A model generated the notes under the pieces. That model was given only the letters and a program-made list of their open reading frames with translations. It ran no database searches and was not told where the DNA came from. Shown one piece after another: positions 16,949 through 25,469 of a DNA stretch of 64,000 nt. Each line of letters opens with the position of its first letter. The stretch's first letter is position 1. The DNA is from Bacillota bacterium (GTDB lineage Bacteria; Bacillota; Bacilli; Paenibacillales; NBRC-103111): positions 55,944-119,943 of the forward strand of contig JAEWMH010000164.1 in the NCBI GenBank assembly GCA_023393235.1. The letters run 5' to 3'. Position numbers and translations under genes: made by a program.

Positions 16949-17710
16949 ATGGACATTATTCAGCTTACACCCGACAATATCGCCCGGGAGCACATTTGTT
17001 GCGTCATCGCGGATAAAAAGGGGGAAACCTGCGTTTCCTCCAAAAAAGCCTGGATGTCGGCCCGTTTTGCCGACGGATTGGTCTTTAAGCGGCTGGATGC
17101 CCGCGGCAAAGTGTTTATTGAATATATACCGGCGGAAAAAGCCTGGTGCCCCATCCATGCCGATGATTACATGCATATCAATTGTTTTTGGGTATCCGGA
17201 CAATTCAAAGGTCAAGGTTACGGCCACAGGCTGCTGGAGGAATGTATTGAAGATGCCAAGGCCAAGGGCAAACATGGGCTGACGGTTCTGGCTTCAACCA
17301 AAAAACAACCATTTCTATCGGACGGCGCTTATCTGAAGAAAAAAGGATTCCGCGTGGCTGACCGGGCCTCTCCTTACTTCGAGCTGCTCTACCTTCCCTT
17401 CCATGCAGATGCCCCACTTCCCCGGTTCAGAGAAACGGCCAAGCCGGGACGGATGGACGATACCCAAGGAATCGTCCTGTATTACACCAATCAATGCCCC
17501 TATACGGACAAATATGCACCGATTATCCGGGATCTTGCCGTGGAGCGGGGCATCCCCTGCCGGCTGGTGAAGCTGGAGTCAGCCGAGGAAGCCCACATGT
17601 GCCCGTCACCGTTTACCACGTACAGCCTTTTTTATAACGACAGCTTCGTCACTCATGAAATCTTGACGGAAAAGAAATTTTTGTCCTTTCTTGCAGATGT
17701 CAGCCTCTAG
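16949..17710 (+). CDS. GNAT N-acetyltransferase with C-terminal YoaP-like domain
   Basis: A 253-residue two-domain protein. The N-terminal GNAT fold (about 1-150) has the acetyl-CoA loop in GQFKGQGYGHRLLEE at about 86-100. The C-terminal part (about 165-253) resembles the YoaP extension of B. subtilis and starts with a thioredoxin-like NQCPYT. Start ATG 16949 follows AGGAGGAGCA. Several cysteines (ICCV, CV, CP, NC, CP, MCP) hint at thiol or metal chemistry. The substrate is unknown. It closes the + strand unit ahead of the bidirectional terminator at 17717-17762. Confidence 0.82.
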   Translation: MDIIQLTPDNIAREHICCVIADKKGETCVSSKKAWMSARFADGLVFKRLDARGKVFIEYIPAEKAWCPIHADDYMHINCFWVSGQFKGQGYGHRLLEECIEDAKAKGKHGLTVLASTKKQPFLSDGAYLKKKGFRVADRASPYFELLYLPFHADAPLPRFRETAKPGRMDDTQGIVLYYTNQCPYTDKYAPIIRDLAVERGIPCRLVKLESAEEAHMCPSPFTTYSLFYNDSFVTHEILTEKKFLSFLADVSL

Positions 17711-17716
17711 ATGCCA

Positions 17717-17762
17717 AAAAAAGCCCTGTTCCGGGAATACATATCCCGGAACAGGGCTTTTG
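17717..17762. terminator. Bidirectional terminator between convergent genes
   Basis: GCCCTGTTCCGGGA and TCCCGGAACAGGGC form a perfect 14-pair arm with a 7-base loop and runs of A before and T after, serving the + strand acetyltransferase and the - strand oxidoreductase. Confidence 0.92.
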
Positions 17763-17769
17763 CCGTTTC

Positions 17770-20079
17770 TTACAAATATTCGTTTTCGTGGCGTGCCTTC
17801 AGGCGGACCCAACGGCGTTCCACTTCTGCTTCAAAGGATTTATAGGCTTCCTCATATTCAGGCTTAACCATATGCTTGGTTTTGCCCATGGTTTTCAGCC
17901 AGTCGGACAATGGAACCCGCTTGCCTTTATCTTCCGGATTGTACGTGATGGTGGTGACACCATGCTCAATTTCCAGAAGCGGGAAGAAGCAGGAATCAAC
18001 CGCAGCGCCGATAATGGAGGTGCCTTCCTTCTCCTCGGACAGCCAGTTCAGCGGGCAGGTGATCAGGATCTTACCATAAACCAGACCCTCATTTTGTGCA
18101 TACCATTGTGCCTTAGCCGCTTTCTTCACCAGGTCCTGCGGGAATGCTTCGGAGCCTGTGAAGACGTAAGGAATATTGGTTGCCGCCATAATTTGCGCGG
18201 TGTCCTTGTGGTGGAACATCTTGCCGCCTTGGTGCTTGCCTACGTTGGAGGTAGAGGTTCTGTGACCCAGCGGTGTGGAGTAGGACAATTGGGCACCGGT
18301 GTTCATGTAACCCTCGTTATCGTACTCCAGGATGATCATCTTGTGGTTCCGCAGAGCAGCACCGATAGCTGCGCCCATACCGATGTCCATGCCGCCGTCG
18401 CCGGTTACCATTACAAAGGTAAAGTCGTCCTTCAGTCCCAGATGATCCAGTTCGCCGCGGGCTTTGCGCTGCCAGAAGGCTTCCACTACGCCGGACAGGG
18501 TAGCGGCGCCGCTTTGGAACAGGTTGTGAATATAAGTTGCTTTATGGGCAGAATAAGGATAGCCGGTGGTAACAACCATCGCGCAGCCTGTATGGAACAG
18601 GGAAACGATATCGCCTTCGATACCCTTAAAGAACAGCTCCAAGCCGGAGAAAATACCGCAGCCGGGACATGCGCCGTGGCCGGGGGCAATCCGCTTGGGC
18701 TTTTTGGTCAGGGCGCGGAGCGGCGGAACCTTTACGTTCAGCTTGCCGGACGCCTCGTCCTTGGTTACAGTGATCAGACCGGTCTTGAGGTCCTCAAACT
18801 TCATCGGGTTCAGAACCCGCTTCATCTTCTTGTCAGGATCGCCAGGGGTATGTCCGTAATAAGAAAACGGAACCTCAACCTTGCCCTTGGCAACGGCATC
18901 CAGAGCAAATTCGAACATAGCGTGGCCGTCTTCGGCGAAGAAGTCCTTGCCGCCCAGGCCGTAAATCCGGCTGATGACCATAGTGGACGTATTGCCATGG
19001 GTAAAGAGTGCCGCTTTAATTTCGTTAACCATGTTGCCGCCGTATGCACCGTAGGAATCCGCACGGTCGCCGACAGTGATGGCCTTCACGTTTTTGAGGG
19101 CTTCGGCAATTTCCTTCTGCGGGAACGGACGGATGATGTTCGGCGCAATGGAGCCGGCCTTGATGCCTTTTTCACGGAGCTGGTCAACCACGTCCTTAAT
19201 GATTTCCGAGGAGGAGTTCATCAGGAATACGGCAACCTCAGCATCTTCCATACGATACAGATCCAGGATCGGATAATCGCGGCCTGTCAGTTCCTTGTAC
19301 TCCTGACGGATGCGGTCATACACGGCACCGGCACGGTACATGGCTTCGGATTGCTGGAAGCAGTTATTGATATAGTCCGGCTCATTCATGTACGGGCCGA
19401 CGGTAATCGGATTGTTGCGGTCCAGCACGTCGGGGTAACCGGCCTTTTGCGGCGGCTCGCCGATGAAGGCATGCACGTCCTCGCGTTTGGCGAAGGTTTG
19501 CACCCGGCGTTTTTGGTGAGAGGTGAAGTAACCGTCGGAAGCGACCATAACAGGCAGGCGTACTTCCGGGTCTTCAGCCAGCTTGATGGCCAGGATATTC
19601 ATATCGTATACGGCTTGGGGATCGCGGCACATCAGGATCGGCCAGCCGGTGTTCAAGGCAAAGTACAGGTCGGAGTGGTCACCATGGATATTCAGCGGGC
19701 CGGATACGGAACGGCAGACCAGATTCAAAACCATGGGGAAACGGGTACCGGATTGTACAGGCATTTGCTCCAGCATGTACAGGTAACCGTTGGCGCTGGT
19801 GGCGTTGAATACCCGTGCGCCTGCAGTGGACGCGCCGTAGCAGATACCCGCGGAGCTGTGTTCGCCGTCGGCGGGAATCAGCTTCACGTCATGCTGGCCG
19901 CTGGCCTTCATGAGGTCCAGGAACTGCGCCACTTCGGTAGAAGGAGAAATCGGGAAATATCCCATTACATGATAGTTAATTTGATGGGCGGCATACGCGG
20001 CCATTTCGTTGCCGGATTCGTATACCATCCGTTGTTCGACTGTGCCTTCGGTAACTTCTCTCTTTATCTCGATAGACAT
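17770..20079 (-). CDS. 2-oxoacid (pyruvate):ferredoxin oxidoreductase, fused alpha-beta subunit
   Basis: A 769-residue thiamine diphosphate enzyme that decarboxylates a 2-oxoacid to acyl-CoA and passes electrons to ferredoxin. Residues about 1-440 are the alpha (PorA) part: YFPISPSTEVAQF, PADGEHSSAGICYGAS, domain II near 260-390. After a linker, the beta (PorB) part starts near 455 with cluster cysteines in GHGACPGCG (about 471) and a further cysteine in HTGCAM, then the thiamine-binding GDGG near 561 with the distal DNEGYMNTG. Alpha and beta are separate genes in many organisms and here are joined. The gamma-delta gene lies 24 bases upstream. Pyruvate as substrate is inferred from resemblance to POR. 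Confidence 0.9.
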   Translation of the reverse strand: MSIEIKREVTEGTVEQRMVYESGNEMAAYAAHQINYHVMGYFPISPSTEVAQFLDLMKASGQHDVKLIPADGEHSSAGICYGASTAGARVFNATSANGYLYMLEQMPVQSGTRFPMVLNLVCRSVSGPLNIHGDHSDLYFALNTGWPILMCRDPQAVYDMNILAIKLAEDPEVRLPVMVASDGYFTSHQKRRVQTFAKREDVHAFIGEPPQKAGYPDVLDRNNPITVGPYMNEPDYINNCFQQSEAMYRAGAVYDRIRQEYKELTGRDYPILDLYRMEDAEVAVFLMNSSSEIIKDVVDQLREKGIKAGSIAPNIIRPFPQKEIAEALKNVKAITVGDRADSYGAYGGNMVNEIKAALFTHGNTSTMVISRIYGLGGKDFFAEDGHAMFEFALDAVAKGKVEVPFSYYGHTPGDPDKKMKRVLNPMKFEDLKTGLITVTKDEASGKLNVKVPPLRALTKKPKRIAPGHGACPGCGIFSGLELFFKGIEGDIVSLFHTGCAMVVTTGYPYSAHKATYIHNLFQSGAATLSGVVEAFWQRKARGELDHLGLKDDFTFVMVTGDGGMDIGMGAAIGAALRNHKMIILEYDNEGYMNTGAQLSYSTPLGHRTSTSNVGKHQGGKMFHHKDTAQIMAATNIPYVFTGSEAFPQDLVKKAAKAQWYAQNEGLVYGKILITCPLNWLSEEKEGTSIIGAAVDSCFFPLLEIEHGVTTITYNPEDKGKRVPLSDWLKTMGKTKHMVKPEYEEAYKSFEAEVERRWVRLKARHENEYL

Positions 20080-20103
20080 AGTAATCCTCAGCTCCTCTCT
20101 TAA

Positions 20104-21114
20104 TTAAACGTTAGCCGCAAGGTCGAAGCGGTGCGGTACGCGGTGCTCTTCGCCGTAGTTGCCTTCCTCGCGCTCACCGGTGAGGGCTTCTGTCGGACAG
20201 GCGATTACGCACTTCAGGCAGCCTTTGCAGTATTGATAGTCAATGCCTTGAAGGAACATCTGCGGGCGTCCCTTCTTATCCGGCTGCTCTTCCCATACGA
20301 AGCAGAAGTCAGGGCAGACGTTATCGCACGCGGCACAGTGGATGCACTTGTCTTCATGGTAATGCGGCATCATACCGGAGCGGGAAATGGACAGGTTCTT
20401 CAATACGCTGTTACCGGGGTTCACGATTACGCCGCCGATGGGCTGGGTCTCATAACCCAGGACCGGAGTATCATGGCGCACGAATGCCGGGAAGGAGTCG
20501 CCTTCTTCCAGCTTATAGGTTTGGAATTGCACTTCGTTATATGCGCGTTCGAAAGTGCGCAGCGCAGGCTCAACGGCTTGCGGATATTTCTTCTCCAGGG
20601 ACTTGCGGATAACGTCGCGCATGATTTGGGGATCAAGGAAATCGACGATCCGGAAGATGGCTCCCATCATCGCCATGTTAACCTTGTTCTTCTCTTCAAG
20701 CGCAATGCCGATGGCATCAATAACAGCTACAGTGCCCGCCTTCAGCTTCAGCTTCTGCTTCACTTCCTCCGGGGTTCCGGTGGAGTTGACCAGAATGATG
20801 CTGTCTTCGGTTACGCCGCTGGTGACATCCATGGTTTTGTACAGAGACTCGTGGAACACAACCACCACATGGGGGTGCTCAACGGGAGTGGTATCCCGGA
20901 TGTTGGTATCAATATCGCAGAAGCGGATATGCGCCTTAACCGGAGATCCTTTCTTTTCCGAGCCATAAGAAGAAAAGCTGACACCATTCAGGCCTGCGCC
21001 GACAACGCCTGCCTCAGCCAGCATCTTGCCGGCCAGGTTAGCCCCGAGGCCGCCGATGGATTCCATGCGGATTTCAAAGAATCCGAGTTCATTCTTCTTG
21101 GGTAAGATAGACAT
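20104..21114 (-). CDS. 2-oxoacid (pyruvate):ferredoxin oxidoreductase, fused gamma-delta subunit
   Basis: A 336-residue partner of the alpha-beta protein. The gamma domain (about 1-200) begins ELGFFEIRMESIGGLGANLAG, the usual start of POR gamma. The C-terminal delta domain is a two-cluster ferredoxin with CIHCAACDNVCP near 256 and CKGCLKCVIACP near 293, ligating two [4Fe-4S] centres. Start ATG 21114 follows AAAGGGG by 11 bases; the frame upstream to 21198 adds an unlikely leader. It is the first gene of the operon with a good promoter at 21244-21272 and a leader of about 120 bases. Confidence 0.9.
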   Translation of the reverse strand: MSILPKKNELGFFEIRMESIGGLGANLAGKMLAEAGVVGAGLNGVSFSSYGSEKKGSPVKAHIRFCDIDTNIRDTTPVEHPHVVVVFHESLYKTMDVTSGVTEDSIILVNSTGTPEEVKQKLKLKAGTVAVIDAIGIALEEKNKVNMAMMGAIFRIVDFLDPQIMRDVIRKSLEKKYPQAVEPALRTFERAYNEVQFQTYKLEEGDSFPAFVRHDTPVLGYETQPIGGVIVNPGNSVLKNLSISRSGMMPHYHEDKCIHCAACDNVCPDFCFVWEEQPDKKGRPQMFLQGIDYQYCKGCLKCVIACPTEALTGEREEGNYGEEHRVPHRFDLAANV

Positions 21115-21243
21115 ATAAGTGTTATCCCCTTTCTCCCTCGAATCGGAGGAAGTATATATAACCCGATGAAAATCAATGATTCCCGTCAGGCAAAACAACG
21201 TGACAAAATTACGAAAAAATAAAATTAATATTCTTTACAAGTG

Positions 21244-21272
21244 ATTATAACAATAAGTGAAAAGAGTAGCAA
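21244..21272 (-). promoter_or_regulatory. Sigma-A-type promoter of the ferredoxin oxidoreductase operon
   Basis: On the - strand TTGCTA, 17 bases, TATAAT. The gene-free stretch 21115-21441 holds this promoter and an imperfect inverted pair GAAAAGAGTAGC/GCTCTTTTC (21257-21270, 21366-21377) flanking about 100 bases of no recognised content. Confidence 0.7.
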
Positions 21273-21441
21273 CAGTTTTTATTAGCAGTTCAGGATAAGC
21301 TTTCATGAAAGCGCAACAACAGCCCAAAAACGGTGTCCACGCCTGCTAAATCGGGAAAAGCCTTCCTGCTCTTTTCTCATTATAGATATATAACAGTTCC
21401 TTGTAAATGTGTAATACAGCTATTCAAGCAAATGAATTTTT

Positions 21442-21603
21442 TCACAATCCTCCGAGGTACGACCAGACGATCAAAAGCACAATCAGCGACGTGAAAATCC
21501 CCACTAGAAATCCGTAAAATCGCCTGCTCCATCTGCTCCTGTCCGTGGCATGCAGCCTGCTGCGCGGAGGAAGCTCCGTCGCCTCCATTTCCTTCTCCGT
21601 CAT
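21442..21603 (-). CDS. Small membrane protein, 53 aa, coupled to the CPBP protease gene
   Basis: The ATG at 21603 overlaps the TGA of the upstream protease gene (ATGA), which is strong support for a translationally coupled gene. The 53-residue product has a basic N-terminal half (LPPRSRLHATDRSRWSRR) and one C-terminal membrane helix at about 30-50 (FYGFLVGIFTSLIVLLIVW). The topology suggests a membrane-tethered partner or regulator of the CPBP protein. No family is recognised. Confidence 0.72.
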   Translation of the reverse strand: MTEKEMEATELPPRSRLHATDRSRWSRRFYGFLVGIFTSLIVLLIVWSYLGGL

Positions 21604-22199
21604 GACGCTTCCCCCTTCCCGAATCTCAATATCAAGCCCATGACCAGATCAATGACAAAATGCGCAAGAATCGGACACCAAATCGTCCCCGTTTCCTGAT
21701 AAATCCATCCTAATCCATAACTGATGCAGAAGACAAGTCCAGTTGGCACCCAATGCCTCAGATAACGGACATGAATGGCGGCAAATAGGATGCTTGTCCA
21801 ATACGGACCCCAGGCATGCTGGATAGCGCCGCGGAACAGCAGCTCCTCGCAAAGGGCGGCAACGGCGGAAATAAGCGCAATATGCCACACGGCCCGGCTG
21901 CCGAACAGCATTTTATTAATGCCTCCGTCATCCGCCGCTTCCTCCGGCACCCAACGGGACACAAACAGGTCCGCCAGGAGCACAGCCGCGCCGAAGCCGA
22001 TCCCCCAAGCCACAGCCACGCCGGGATCGGCCGTATGAAACAATAGGAGCGGATTTTGTCTTTGAAAGAGAAAAATGATGAGGGAAACGGCCAGTGTCAG
22101 GCCTTGGGTTATATAAAGATTCATAAGAAGAAGCCTGTCGTTGGTTGCATCTATTTCCAGAGTCCTGCGTAATGTATCACGAAATTTCAGTTTTTTCAC
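21600..22199 (-). CDS. CPBP-family intramembrane metalloprotease
   Basis: A 199-residue polytopic membrane protein of the CAAX protease / bacteriocin-processing (CPBP) family. Motifs are in place: EELLFRG (EExxxR) near 117-123, a histidine in FAAIH near 141 and HFVID near 183, which together form the metal site of the Rce1-like fold. Family members act in prenyl protein processing, immunity or membrane-protein cleavage; the substrate here is unknown. The start is a GTG at 22199 with only a weak ribosome site (AAAAAAGG). It is divergent from the orphan gene at 22309 and coupled to a 53-residue gene. Confidence 0.83.
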   Translation of the reverse strand: MKKLKFRDTLRRTLEIDATNDRLLLMNLYITQGLTLAVSLIIFLFQRQNPLLLFHTADPGVAVAWGIGFGAAVLLADLFVSRWVPEEAADDGGINKMLFGSRAVWHIALISAVAALCEELLFRGAIQHAWGPYWTSILFAAIHVRYLRHWVPTGLVFCISYGLGWIYQETGTIWCPILAHFVIDLVMGLILRFGKGEAS

Positions 22200-22308
22200 C
22201 TTTTTTCCAGTCCATTCTACTTATTTTCTTTTGGAGAGTTATCCCCTATACTATTCTTATGTCGAAACTAGTCGCAGACAACATTGTCAAACAAAGGAGC
22301 ATTTTTGT

Positions 22309-23229
22309 ATGGATAAACGCCTGACGAGGTCGGACTTTGTTTTTATCCTGGTCTTCATCTTCATGCTTGTTTTCGCCCTGGGCGCTTTTTTCTTCGGCAT
22401 GAAAATCGGCACAGACCGGACCGAGGCCAAATATTATGACTTGGTGAAGCAGCGGAAGGAAGCCGGTGATCAGACCGCGTACAATCAATCGTATCTCGTA
22501 TCCTTTTATCATACCGTATATTTGCCGTTTCGAGAATTCAATTTGAAGTGGACCGAAAGTATGAAGCAAATTGAAAGCCAAACCGGCGGCACGGATGCCT
22601 CTTCTCTACTGAAGAGTCTGTCCAAGCTGGCAGAGGACAAATATCAGAGTACCCTGACCCAAACCGTCCCTGACACCTCTCCCCTGCTGGTGGAAGCCCA
22701 TGAGGAGTATCTGAAGAGTCTCAAGCTGTTCAGTAAAGCGGCAGACAGTATGCAAGGCAGCGCCAACCAGGCGGCCCCTACTGTGCTGATCAGCAATATC
22801 AGCAAGGATGCCTCATTCACGGAAGCCATGAATTATGCCCTCTCCGCGCAAAAGAAATATTTTGACTCCATTGTAAAATGGCATCAGTTGATGGATTCCT
22901 CCGCCAAGGGTACGGATGCCCTGAACGGTGAGCTGGCCTTCAATGACTGGAGCCAGCTGGATCTGAACCTGAAGAATGCCTACCTGGCCGGTCTTCTGAT
23001 CCAATCCAGAACCTTCGGCTCCTATACTCCTCAGGATGTAACCCTGCGGGTGGACGATATGATCCGCACCGGCCAGGCCAAAAAGCTGAATCTGACCACT
23101 GTTCCCCAGGTGGTGGATCTGTTGGTGAATACCCAGGCTGTACGCCCCGGGGATTTCGTTCAAGGCAAGAGTAAATATTATGGGGGCGAGATGCTTCCTC
23201 AGCTTCCCTTTTTCTCCAAAATCGAGTAA
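22309..23229 (+). CDS. Membrane-anchored protein of unknown function, 306 aa
   Basis: Starts ATG 22309 eight bases after AAAGGAGC. One N-terminal membrane helix (about 10-32, VFILVFIFMLVFALGAFFFGM) anchors a mostly helical, soluble domain of about 270 residues with GTDRTEAKYYDLVKQRKEAG at its start. No cysteine pairs, enzyme motif or repeat could be seen, and I do not recognise the family. It is a single-gene unit closed by the hairpin at 23240-23264. Confidence 0.8.
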   Translation: MDKRLTRSDFVFILVFIFMLVFALGAFFFGMKIGTDRTEAKYYDLVKQRKEAGDQTAYNQSYLVSFYHTVYLPFREFNLKWTESMKQIESQTGGTDASSLLKSLSKLAEDKYQSTLTQTVPDTSPLLVEAHEEYLKSLKLFSKAADSMQGSANQAAPTVLISNISKDASFTEAMNYALSAQKKYFDSIVKWHQLMDSSAKGTDALNGELAFNDWSQLDLNLKNAYLAGLLIQSRTFGSYTPQDVTLRVDDMIRTGQAKKLNLTTVPQVVDLLVNTQAVRPGDFVQGKSKYYGGEMLPQLPFFSKIE

Positions 23230-23239
23230 GGATCAGCAG

Positions 23240-23264
23240 AACCTGTGCATAGGCACAGGTTTTC
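23240..23264 (+). terminator. Terminator after the 306-aa orphan gene
   Basis: AACCTGTGC-ATAG-GCACAGGTT followed by TTCG; nine pairs, short T run. Confidence 0.65.
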
Positions 23265-23294
23265 GCTTGTCCAAAAACCCATAAAATATTTTTG

Positions 23295-23323
23295 TTGACA
23301 GGTTTGACGCCGCATGTTACATT
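23295..23323 (+). promoter_or_regulatory. Sigma-A-type promoter of the serA T-box transcript
   Basis: TTGACA, 17 bases, TACATT; the predicted start near 23330 fits the 5' end of the T-box leader. Confidence 0.7.
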
Positions 23324-23329
23324 ATGAAA

Positions 23330-23622
23330 AACCTTAACACGACAAAGCATTGAAGGAACAACGTATTAGGAAGCCTTCAGAGAGCCGGTGGATGGTGCGA
23401 ACCGGCGGCCGCAATAATACTGTCCATTCCGGAGCAGATCTACGAACCCGCCATCGCGGCCAAGTATATCCGGCAGGAAGCCGTTATCTTCTTCTATCGG
23501 TCAGACATGACCGGCTAAGGCTGCGCATGCGAATGTGCGGCGAACAAGGGTGGCACCACGGAGATCAGACTCCCGTCCCTTCTCGCGATTTTGGCGGGAA
23601 GCGGACGTGGAGTTTTTTTGTT
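23330..23622 (+). promoter_or_regulatory. T-box riboswitch upstream of serA (probable serine-tRNA sensor)
   Basis: The leader has the conserved T-box AGGGTGGCACCACG at 23547-23560, a Stem I distal region AGAGAGCCGGTGGATGGTGCGAACC near 23380-23406 (AG-bulge and loop), and a terminator at about 23569-23620 (CTCCCGTCC with GGACGTGGAG, then TTTTTTT). Uncharged tRNA pairs with the bulge and prevents termination. The specifier could be UCC at 23428 or AGC at 23433; both are serine codons, consistent with control of serA by serine tRNA. I could not fold Stem I to decide. Confidence 0.9.
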
Positions 23623-23685
23623 GTACCCGTAAACGGCCCCAACGAGCCGGCGGGATCAAGGAACTTATACAGGAGGGAAACGAAA

Positions 23686-25272
23686 ATGGTTAAAGTACTG
23701 GTATTGGATGGAATCAGCGATCAAGGTGTTCAATTGCTTAAGGATGCTCCCGATGTTCAGGTGGACATTAAGGCCACCATGCCCGAGGATGTGCTGGTAG
23801 AGGTTATCGCCGACTATGACGCCGTGATGGTCCGCAGCCAAACCAAAGTGAACGCCCGCGTTATGGAAGCCGCCAAAAACCTCAAGGTTGTCGGACGCGC
23901 CGGTGTAGGCGTGGACAATATCGATCTGGAAGCCGCCACCAAACGCGGCATCGTGGTTGTCAATGCACCGGACGGCAACACCATTGCCACCTGTGAGCTG
24001 ACCTTCGGCCATATTCTCGGCCTCTCCCGGATGATTCCCCAGGCGTACAAGAAAACCGTGGGCGGCGAATGGGACCGGAAAACCTTCGTGGGTGTGGAGC
24101 TGCGCAACAAGGTGCTGGGTATCATCGGCATGGGCCGGATCGGCAGCGAGGTGGCCAAACGCGCCAAGGCCTTCGGCATGAACGTCATCGGCTTCGACCC
24201 CTTTATGACCGACAAACGCGCGGAGGAAATTGGCGTGAAGCTGGGCACCGTGGATGACATCGTCCGCAACGCCGACTTCATTACTGTACACACTCCGTTG
24301 ACCAACGATACCCGCAACATCATCAGCCGTCCTCAATTTGAGGTGATGAAGAAGGGCGTACGGATCATCAACTGTGCCCGCGGCGGCATTATCGATGAAG
24401 CTGCTTTGGTGGAAGCCATCGACGCCGGCATCGTGGCCGGAGCAGCCTTTGACGTATTTATTAAGGAGCCGCCGGAAGCCGACCATCCGTTCCTGAACCA
24501 CCCGAAGATTATCGTTACCCCTCACCTGGGTGCTTCTACTGTGGAAGCACAGGAGAATGTAGCGGTGGACGTATCCGAAGAAATCCTGCATATCCTGCGC
24601 AACGAACCTTTCAAGAATGCAGTCAACATGCCTTCCGTACCGGCCAACGTATTGAAAAAGCTGCAGCCCTTCTTCAACCTGGGGGAAAAGCTGGGTAAGG
24701 TTGCAGGACAGCTGGCTGACAACGGGCTTCATGAAATTGCCATCAATTATGCCGGCGATTTGGCCGATGTGGATGTCAATCCGCTGACCCGCTACATTGT
24801 GCTGGGTGTGCTCTCCAATCACCTGGGCGAAGATGCCAATGTAATCAACGCCCTGCATCTGGCCAAGGCACGGGATATTAACGTAGTGGTCACCAAAACC
24901 TCCGCCACCAAGAGCTTCACCAACCTGGTAACCGTTACGCTTAAAACAGACGACAAGGACAGCGTGGTTGCCGGTACGCTTCTTGCCGGATACGGCGAAC
25001 GCATCGTTCAAATCGGCCAATATCCGGTGGACATTTCCCCGGAAGGCCATGTGCTCTTTATCGCCCATAACGACAAACCCGGGATTATCGGCAAGGTCGG
25101 CACCCTGCTCGGCGATACCGGCGTCAACATCGCCACCATGCAGGTTGGCCGTAAGGTTGTGGGCGGCGACGCCATCATGCTGCTGACCATCGACAAGGAA
25201 GCCGACGACACCCTTCTGGCTGCGTTGAAGAATCTGCCTGAAATTACTACTGCCAAAGCTGTACGGCTGTAA
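23686..25272 (+). CDS. serA: D-3-phosphoglycerate dehydrogenase
   Basis: First enzyme of serine synthesis: oxidises 3-phosphoglycerate to phosphohydroxypyruvate with NAD. The protein is 528 residues from ATG 23686 after AGGAGGG, close to B. subtilis SerA. The catalytic half has GRAGVGVDN, the NAD loop GMGRIG near 146, the substrate arginine in NCARGG near 228 and the catalytic histidine in TPHLGAST near 280. The intervening domain follows, and a C-terminal ACT domain (about 455-528) starts near HNDKPGIIGKVGTLL. Controlled by the T-box leader. Confidence 0.97.
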   Translation: MVKVLVLDGISDQGVQLLKDAPDVQVDIKATMPEDVLVEVIADYDAVMVRSQTKVNARVMEAAKNLKVVGRAGVGVDNIDLEAATKRGIVVVNAPDGNTIATCELTFGHILGLSRMIPQAYKKTVGGEWDRKTFVGVELRNKVLGIIGMGRIGSEVAKRAKAFGMNVIGFDPFMTDKRAEEIGVKLGTVDDIVRNADFITVHTPLTNDTRNIISRPQFEVMKKGVRIINCARGGIIDEAALVEAIDAGIVAGAAFDVFIKEPPEADHPFLNHPKIIVTPHLGASTVEAQENVAVDVSEEILHILRNEPFKNAVNMPSVPANVLKKLQPFFNLGEKLGKVAGQLADNGLHEIAINYAGDLADVDVNPLTRYIVLGVLSNHLGEDANVINALHLAKARDINVVVTKTSATKSFTNLVTVTLKTDDKDSVVAGTLLAGYGERIVQIGQYPVDISPEGHVLFIAHNDKPGIIGKVGTLLGDTGVNIATMQVGRKVVGGDAIMLLTIDKEADDTLLAALKNLPEITTAKAVRL

Positions 25273-25329
25273 GAAGCATCCCCCAAAAGACAAACCCTTC
25301 CCTCAAATTGGCTTCGTCAATTTCGAGGC

Positions 25330-25373
25330 GGGAGCACCATTATCCGGCCTTCGGCTCGAACCATGGTGCTCCC
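25330..25373. repeat. Inverted repeat between serA and resE
   Basis: GGGAGCACCAT and ATGGTGCTCCC form a perfect 11-pair arm around a 22-base loop, with no T run after either arm. It lies 57 bases past the serA stop and before the terminator at 25420-25463. Confidence 0.7.
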
Positions 25374-25419
25374 GGGGCAATTGTTTCACGAGAATCAATA
25401 ATATCCTGTGGGTTTCAAC

Positions 25420-25463
25420 AAAAAGAAGCATTGTTCATGGAAGACTGAACAATGCTTCTTTTG
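25420..25463. terminator. Bidirectional terminator between serA and resE
   Basis: GAAGCATTGTTCA and TGAACAATGCTTC, 13 pairs with an 8-base loop, flanked by AAAA before and TTTT after, serving both convergent genes. Confidence 0.9.
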
Positions 25464-25469
25464 TTGTTT

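Noticed and set aside
17788..20103. A 771-codon open reading frame on the + strand opposite the ferredoxin oxidoreductase
   Set aside because: It mirrors the codon pattern of the real gene on the other strand, has no ribosome site and encodes no recognisable motif. The same applies to long frames opposite ypeB (3429-4973), serA (23665-25293), ribBA (42594-43418) and korA (62755-63480).
25279..25290. CCCCCAAAAG just after serA, like one end of the CCCCCAAAAGT repeat
   Set aside because: There is no matching opposite end or centre; probably chance or a decayed remnant.
25345..25365. GGTTCGAGCC on the - strand resembling a tRNA T-arm
   Set aside because: No acceptor, D-arm or anticodon arm could be placed; it is part of the inverted repeat loop.
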